The position numbers and the translations under genes were made by a program. Source: Ignelater luminosus (taxonomy: Eukaryota; Arthropoda; Insecta; Coleoptera; Elateridae). Taken from it: a stretch of 64,000 nucleotides of DNA. Under the pieces are notes generated by a model, which was not told the DNA's origin, made no database searches, and saw nothing but the letters and a program-made list of their open reading frames with translations. The DNA lies in contig VTPC01090688.1 in the NCBI GenBank assembly GCA_011009095.1, forward strand, positions 38,670-102,669, in the 5' to 3' direction. Position 1 is the stretch's first letter. Each line of letters starts with the position of its first letter. This document shows, in pieces, positions 57,790 through 64,000 of the stretch.

Positions 57790-60639
57790 GAACGTGACAC
57801 TGATGTTAAAATTTTAGTTAATTGCGCGCTTTATAAATTATTATTTTTAGTAAATTTGTCAGAACCGGATTTGAGGAAAATATTTGAGAAACAAAAATGG
57901 ATACTTAGAAAAAAATGAAAACCAATATAAGCCGTCTTAAAAATCTTGTTTAACTATTAAGTCTAAACTAATATTTTTGTAAGATACTTATAGGGCTAAA
58001 CAATAATATGATTTCAAAACAAATCTTTCAACTATTCTTAACGAAGCAACGATTACTTACTCTTTGTAAATCTTTAAATGTTTTCTCTTTAGAAAGATCA
58101 TACAATAAAAACCTGTCATGGTAGTCTGACACGTAACTGACACAACAAAAAATTTCTTCGTACTTCGAAACATTGTACCTAATAATCTCTAGAAATGTGC
58201 ATGTACTACATTTTGCCTTTGCTTCTTATAAAAACTAACATTTACCATAACTTGGTTCTATTTATTTTCTATTTTTTTCCCTGAGTTAAGAATTGATGTC
58301 TGAATCCTTCGATCATATTTATAAAATGCATTTGATCATATGTAATGTTGTGCAAAACTTTGTTACTTTCCTAGCTTTTCTATAGTTTTCTTCATTCTAG
58401 GAGGTTGAAAAGCAGAAAGCAAACGTATAAAAAAGGTTTTAACTCTTTGGAGAACTATTTTGGAGACGAAATTTTGAAAATCTTAGAAATGTCTAAATTA
58501 GCGTTTCCTAACTGGTGAATAAGTCAAGATGTTTTGAATTCTTCCATCATAATCATTTTACAGACATATCGATTGAAGTTATGATGGTTAAATTTCATAC
58601 TCTATTATATTGATGTTATATACAGGGTGTCCCAATGTTCTGTTCTCGTAGCATAGTGTTGTTATCTGTGGGAATATCAAAAAATTGTTACTAGGAAAAG
58701 AAAAGGACAATTATTCCACATACTTTGTAATGTGACTTTGTGTTACACAATACTTACTTTAAAAGATTCTTTTAGTCTTAGCCCAGCTAAACTCAAACAG
58801 TGGTCTTGAGCATAGATAAGGAGATTATAACTGCAATAAAAGAACACAGTTTAACTAAGAAATAAATTGAAATCAAATCAATAGCAAAGAAAATTTATTC
58901 TTTTTCATACAGAACATTCCAATCTAGTAAACTAATGTAATGAACCTGATAAAATAGATAAACAAGTCAAACATCAGGTTATAATTATGCCAGGACATCT
59001 GGTATATTTGTCAAAATGTAAATGAACAAACAAAATAAGCCAAAATGTTGGACATGGTCAAAATACACAAAATAATAAGCTTTTAAATGTAAATAAACAA
59101 CAACAAAGCTTTATTTCATTTATATTTAGATTACTAAACATAAATTAGGAAAAATAATTTCAATGTATAATTGAATTTCAATAAAATTGCAAATTGAATA
59201 AATTGAATTGAATGCATCTCAATCAAAATTCTACTGAACAATTATGTTTATGGAAAACAACAAGGAAGAAGCATTTTAAGAAGGTTAAGAAGTTTATTAT
59301 ATGATGAGAAGAAATTTTGATGAATTCACAGTGAGATTAAAATTTACCATAAGCTAAAACAAAGAAAGAAACCATTCTTAATTTCTTCCGCTTTACAATG
59401 GAAGATTCATAATATTCTTCATGAAATCTCAGCAGTAAGACCTTCAATCATATATATATACATATTAGCGCGAAACAAAAACTAAGAAAGAATCTGACGG
59501 AACACTGATAAACAGGTCGAAGATTCTGTAATCAAACAAAGAAGGCTAGCATTTAAACCCTCATTTTGCGTTTAAGCTGAGAGAGAGACAATGCTCTTCA
59601 TTCAAAACGAAAATCTTTGTCATACGTAACTATGTAAGACAAGAATAAGATTTTGAAATAAGTCGATTTATAGGGTTATTTAACAGTAGCACGTATTACC
59701 AAGAGTAAGGCTACCGGTTGTATTGCTTCCTATCAAATGTTCAGTAGAGAGCTGAAAACTCCGGTTGAAATTTAGCATGACGTACGAGAGATACTTAAAG
59801 AACTTTGGCCAAACATGTAATAAAACTTGAGAAATTCATGATCAACAACATGATAGATACAAAAGTATACCGCAGAATCAAGGCTGGTAAAAATACCTGG
59901 AACGAGTTCTAAAAGCGTGAAACCGGACGTGAACATTTCAACTAGTATGGCAGATTCCAAAAACCTACTTGAAATTGAAACTACAGCCTTACCGGGAAAA
60001 TAAACAATTTTGTTAGGGAGAACAAAAAAAAACGAAGACGACCGCTTAAAAGATGCTAACATTTTGCCCAGGAGGTGCTTCAATGTTAGAAGCTAGCATA
60101 TTTGGATCAAGCGTACAGGATTTTACAGTCAAAAGTATTTGGATTATTGATAGACGACTCAGTCTTTGTTGGGAACGTAAAGTTAGGATAGATTCGAGAG
60201 CTTTTGATTGTCAAAATTGTCGCCTACGCTGAAATTAGGTCATAAACTGTCAATAACCAATGTTTGATAGGTAACCCACAAATTCTACATTCTGTGCAAA
60301 AGCTCTTTGATCACTTTTCAGCTCAATTTCGTTTTTTGACAAAATTTTTCTTATTAATTTCATTTTTTTTCGTGTTAAAATAACTTCAGACTAGATCCAA
60401 AATGATATAAGTTTCTTATAATAGTTTATTAAAAAGCATGTTTTATAAGACCCTTTATTATCGCATGAGTTCGTGTTTGGAGAACGAATATGTGCTTGAC
60501 ATTAGGATCAATAAATTTCAAAGTATCATCGTAGTTTTGATTGGTGGCACCAAAATAATATTTTAGTTTCAATTTACAAATTCTCGATTATTATCTTTAA
60601 GAGAATATTCTTAACTGGCTGACGTCTTTCTTAATTTGG
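57790..60639. other. Background sequence, no recognised gene
   Basis: AT-rich. TATACAGGGTG at 58619-58629 is another lone transposon-terminus word. The minus-strand frame at 59772-60083 (103 codons) has no family that I know and no gene context. Confidence 0.4.
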
Positions 60640-62350
60640 GCTTTATAAAGGTCAACTCCACTCAATATCTGCTCTTTGCATCACTTTATATAGATGTCTA
60701 TTAACATCCAAGGACTTCTTCTAGAAATTCTTTACAGCACTTTGTAAATACAGATATAACTACGGTAGTAGCTAAAATCTAATCCAAGGTATTAAATGCT
60801 CATCATCTAAAAAACTCTAGATTTTTAGTCTCTGTTCAGCACTAGGATCCTAATTTTGAGCATGATGGAAAAATTGAGCTACATTGTTTCTTCTACACTA
60901 TTTTTCTGTTTTTACATTTCACAATTGTATCTCTTACTACTCGGGACAGCTATCATTTTATTTCAAGTTATTGGATGCTTTCACCAAATCAACAAAAGCA
61001 ATTTGAATGTTCCCATCTTTCGAGATTTTCTTAAGTAATATTTTCAATGCCACTATTGCTTCCTGGTTTTTTAAGTTTCTACTTTACTCTCTTTAAAATA
61101 ATACTCAAGAGATACTTTGAGGCATGGAATTTTGACTCAAAATTGCGATATTACTTACATATATTTGCTGATACTTTGTTGGATAGAGGATCTATCGAAG
61201 CAATTTTTAAACCAAAAGGCAGTTTGCATACAAATATGTGCTAAGCGTTCTTATGCTAATCTGGGGTTGCTTTATAAAACTCTGTTGGTATTTCATTAAT
61301 TCCAGGCATTTATTTTTTTTTTGAGACCTCTTAATGCTGCCTTCGGTTTTTTTTGAGTCGACTTTAGTCTATTAGTTTAATAATTATCTTTTCTGTACTC
61401 TTCTGGTCATTCGGTTTTGTCATTGCCTTTACCTTATTATCTCTTCCTTTTCGTATTTCAAACCACCCTCATCTGTTTCATTTTCACTGATTTATTCTAT
61501 TACTTGACTGCTTTGGGTACTGAGTTCCCATGTCTAACATTTCTTTTGATTTTCTTGCCTCTGAATATATTTTGCTCTTAAAAATGAATTGTTGTTACAT
61601 TTAGGCCTTTATTTCTTTTCTGGTTGCTGAACATACATTTTAGCTTTGCAGACTCTGGCTACTTACATCAATACATAATTATTTGCCATTTCTCATTTTT
61701 GGTTTACCGCAACTTGATGATTCTCCTCATTTATTTTTTTTAATGAGACATCCGCTCTATTGCCAGATTTTGGCAATGCTTCTTTATTGTTTAATTTTTC
61801 TAGATTCTGCTCACGATCATCCTCTTTTTAACTTATTAAAGTGGCTGAGAAAATATATTGTGGTCGCTAATACCAAAGATGAATTCTAGCATGTCTAGAT
61901 CTTTGGTATGTAGAACTCTACTACACGACTGCCTTCTTTGTTTTTTTTTCACTTGGCCAAAAGATTCTGCAGCAAATACATCTTCTCCTTCTTCGATTTC
62001 AATATTACAATTTGGCATAACTATCAAATTCTCGTTATCTTTAACTTTTATGTTATTTCACTCAGTTCTGAATTTTTCTGGTTGAACATCTGTATTTTCA
62101 CGCTTTTTCCCTTGGCTTGCCTTCTTAGAAGTTATTTATGTGTGTAGTATCTCGTCTATTTACTTCGCTTGCATGTAATGGGCTTTAATAGGTTTCTTTT
62201 CCAAGGTTGCTTCATTTCAGATATTTCCGACATCTCGTCAGCTTCTTTTAGATTTTTCCATCTTCTAATTCTTTTTGTATTTTGCTTAAGCGTTGGCATG
62301 TTTTTACACTTATACCATAATAGTATCCTTAAGATTCAAATAAAAGAGTT
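60640..62350 (-). mobile_element. LINE remnant on the minus strand: endonuclease to reverse transcriptase
   Basis: Read on the minus strand, three landmarks of one LINE come in the right order. First is VMPNCNIEIEEGEDV... with SFGQVKKKQRRQ and KDLDMLEFIFG (about 62024-61860), matching the endonuclease phrase 'VMGDFNA.IG.G...SFG.G.RNERG..F....DLxxxNTFF'. Next is MPGINEIPTEFYKATPD (about 61312-61262), matching 'KAPGIDGIPAEFYK' just before the reverse transcriptase. Last is IQIAFVDLVKAS (about 61008-60973), matching the catalytic 'FxDFxKAFD' motif. The spacing between them (about 235 and 100 residues) fits an intact element. The frame is broken many times and the copy is old. The clade is not assigned. 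The T-rich look of the plus strand here reflects the A-rich sense strand of a LINE. Confidence 0.72.
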
Positions 62351-63876
62351 CCTTACCGACTCTCCTTCCTAACGCATTCTTCTACTATACCCCTGGTTTT
62401 TCTTTCTGTTTTACCATCACTAGTGTACTACATATGCATGTACTGCACAAGCATGATTGGAATCAGAAACTTAAATAAATTCTTTTTAGGACCAGACAAA
62501 TTCTTGCTTGGATTAGTTATTTTGGTGTTATAAAAGCTTAGTTTTTTCATCAGAAGTCGCTTCTTTAGTGAGCCATATTTGGGGCATTTAGCAGAATATT
62601 TTGTTTTTTTCAGTTCTGCTACTGAACTCGTATACGTCAACAATTTGTTTACTCTGTTCACTTTGTATATTTTGATGCTGTCATGTAATTTTCATAAAAA
62701 GAAAGAGTTAGATCCGATTGGCCTGAAATTATTTTGTTGCTTTAGTTGCAGTGTCAAAAATTACTTTACTGTTACTCTTGAGAAAAACTTGAAAGTTTTT
62801 TTCTTAAATTATTGTGGAATCTTATGATTCTTGGCGCTCTTTCTTTGTTATCGATTTGCCATGTAATTATAGAATACCAACGCTGGTAAACAAATCTTCT
62901 GTGGGTAAACTGAAGCTGATTGAGAAAACGTCAAAGAACCTCCAAGACAATCAAGTCAGTGATTTTTTTCTTGTTCCAAATCGCAGTAAAAAGTCTTCTT
63001 CTGGAGAATCTTTTATTGAAGAAACTTACTTCTTTAATGTAGGGGCATATTACGTTTGTATCAGTTTCATTTAATACTATAGATACTAAAACCAAAAAAA
63101 TTCTGTTCATTTTTGGAAACCTAACTCTCTACCAGAACCCTCTTCTAGAACATAAAATCTAAAATAAAACTCGTGTCAGCAACAACGTTCTTGTTCAATA
63201 ACCGAGAAGAGAAACAATGAGTACAGGCCAACTTAATTAGGCCAAGGATACCACATGCCGAGAAAAGAATACTTTTTGGGCACGACTAAAGGTTATGATA
63301 ATTAAAATGTCTGTGTTGATTTGATTAGTTTGCAAAAGGTATCTGTGGCACACCAAATGGCTTAAAGAGTTAAATTTGGGCCCTAAAGAGTTTTCTCTGG
63401 CGGATATTCTAAAGGCATCTACCCTTTTCACATTGTGTTATAAAATTCCTCATTTAGATGTTTCAAGTTTAGATTAGCTGCCTATGGTTGATGATTCAAA
63501 AGGTAAGCTATCCTTTTGAAATGTTTGAGTGGAGATCTTACCAATCTTTAAAAAAGAGGAAGAAGATCGCCCTCTCTTTCTACTCCATTTGGGGATAAGC
63601 CATATTTAAGGAGAATCAAAACTAAAAACTACTGTTCCGCTATTTGCTCAGAATTTTACTGCCATTGGTAGAAGGAGGAAACTTTACCGGGTTCCTTCCA
63701 CTTTCAACCATATAGTATTAGTAGATCAGATTTAGAAGTTCTTGGAGAGCTTGAGTTGGAAAGATATTAATACGTACTGTGCACATTAAAATTAAAAAAT
63801 ATATGGTTGAATCAAAAAGTTTGCAAAAGTTAGGTTAGGCACCATTGCTAATATTTCTCGAACACATATACCTACC
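62351..63876. other. Background sequence, no recognised gene
   Basis: AT-rich with open frames on both strands. One (62814-63074, +) reads fairly protein-like but matches nothing I know. It may include the outer 5' part of the neighbouring minus-strand LINE. Confidence 0.35.
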
Positions 63877-63878
63877 TA

Positions 63879-64000
63879 CAGTGCGTCCAAAAAATTCTTG
63901 TTGCTACAGTTTCAAAGGCAAAAAGCATTTTGTTTGCCTATAAAAGACAATTGAAGTACAGCAAATATTTCTTGTGTTTTTTTTATTTCATGTACATAGA
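63879..64000. mobile_element. Possible left end of a Tc1-like element, cut by the window edge
   Basis: TA (63877-63878) followed by CAGTGCGTCCAAAAAATTCT resembles the terminus of Tc1-like transposons, which start CAGTG after a TA target. The rest would lie beyond the window, so neither the other end nor a transposase can be checked. Confidence 0.35.

Noticed and set aside
59772-60083. 103-codon minus-strand frame
   Set aside because: It reads as Ser/Phe/Leu-rich without a motif, and no promoter, splice or poly(A) support was found.
1-64000. tRNA, rRNA and CRISPR arrays
   Set aside because: A scan by eye for tRNA B-box words and regularly spaced identical repeats gave nothing convincing.

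Overview
The window looks like intergenic or intronic DNA from an insect or another arthropod. It is strongly AT-rich and poor in genes. It contains mariner and maT-like DNA transposons and RNase H-bearing LINE remains of the kind typical of insect genomes, and it has a 400-base run of N, so it comes from a draft assembly. There are no operons, bacterial signals, CRISPR arrays or recognisable tRNA/rRNA genes. Nearly everything identifiable is a mobile-element remnant or a simple repeat; host genes are few and small.

Layout. 1-3.6 kb: background holding the 3' part of a decayed LINE (about 1.63-2.29 kb). 3.66-4.46 kb: the best host-gene candidates. A 77-residue secreted cysteine-rich peptide (+) has a splice acceptor just before its ATG and a poly(A) signal just after its stop. 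A small ORF beginning Met-Ala-Cys lies divergently on the minus strand. 6.5-6.95 kb: degenerate minisatellite with a 42-bp period. 8.7-9.5 kb: maT-like Tc1/mariner remnant. 14.05-14.9 kb: coding-like fossil of unknown family. 15.78-18.02 kb: a TIR element of 2.24 kb with long (about 136 bp) inverted repeats. Its decayed gene carries, in order, five acidic motifs resembling a FEN1/XPG-type nuclease, then a Cys-rich segment, a 97-nt intron, a last exon and a poly(A) signal. 21.0-22.25 kb: mariner 1, one long open frame but without two catalytic aspartates. 26.0-27.28 kb: mariner 2 on the minus strand, broken. 29.98-32.7 kb: a pyrimidine-rich degenerate repeat. 35.1-36.16 kb: composite CpG-containing higher-order repeat. 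39.70-40.10 kb: assembly gap. 44.5-47.2 kb: LINE of the R1/LOA/I type (RT, RNase H and 3' part), with a second 3' fragment at 49.16-49.48 kb. 56.9-57.8 kb: promoter-like interval with a perfect X-box palindrome, a TATA box, a strong splice donor, a CRE palindrome and a second Met-Ala-Cys ORF (minus). 60.6-62.35 kb: a LINE on the minus strand (endonuclease to RT). 63.88 kb to the end: possible start of a Tc1-like element.

The genes do not form a pathway. The points most worth following are the FEN-like TIR element, the small secreted peptide gene, the pair of Met-Ala-Cys ORFs and the X-box/CRE interval. All family assignments were made by eye from remembered family motifs; no database search was run.
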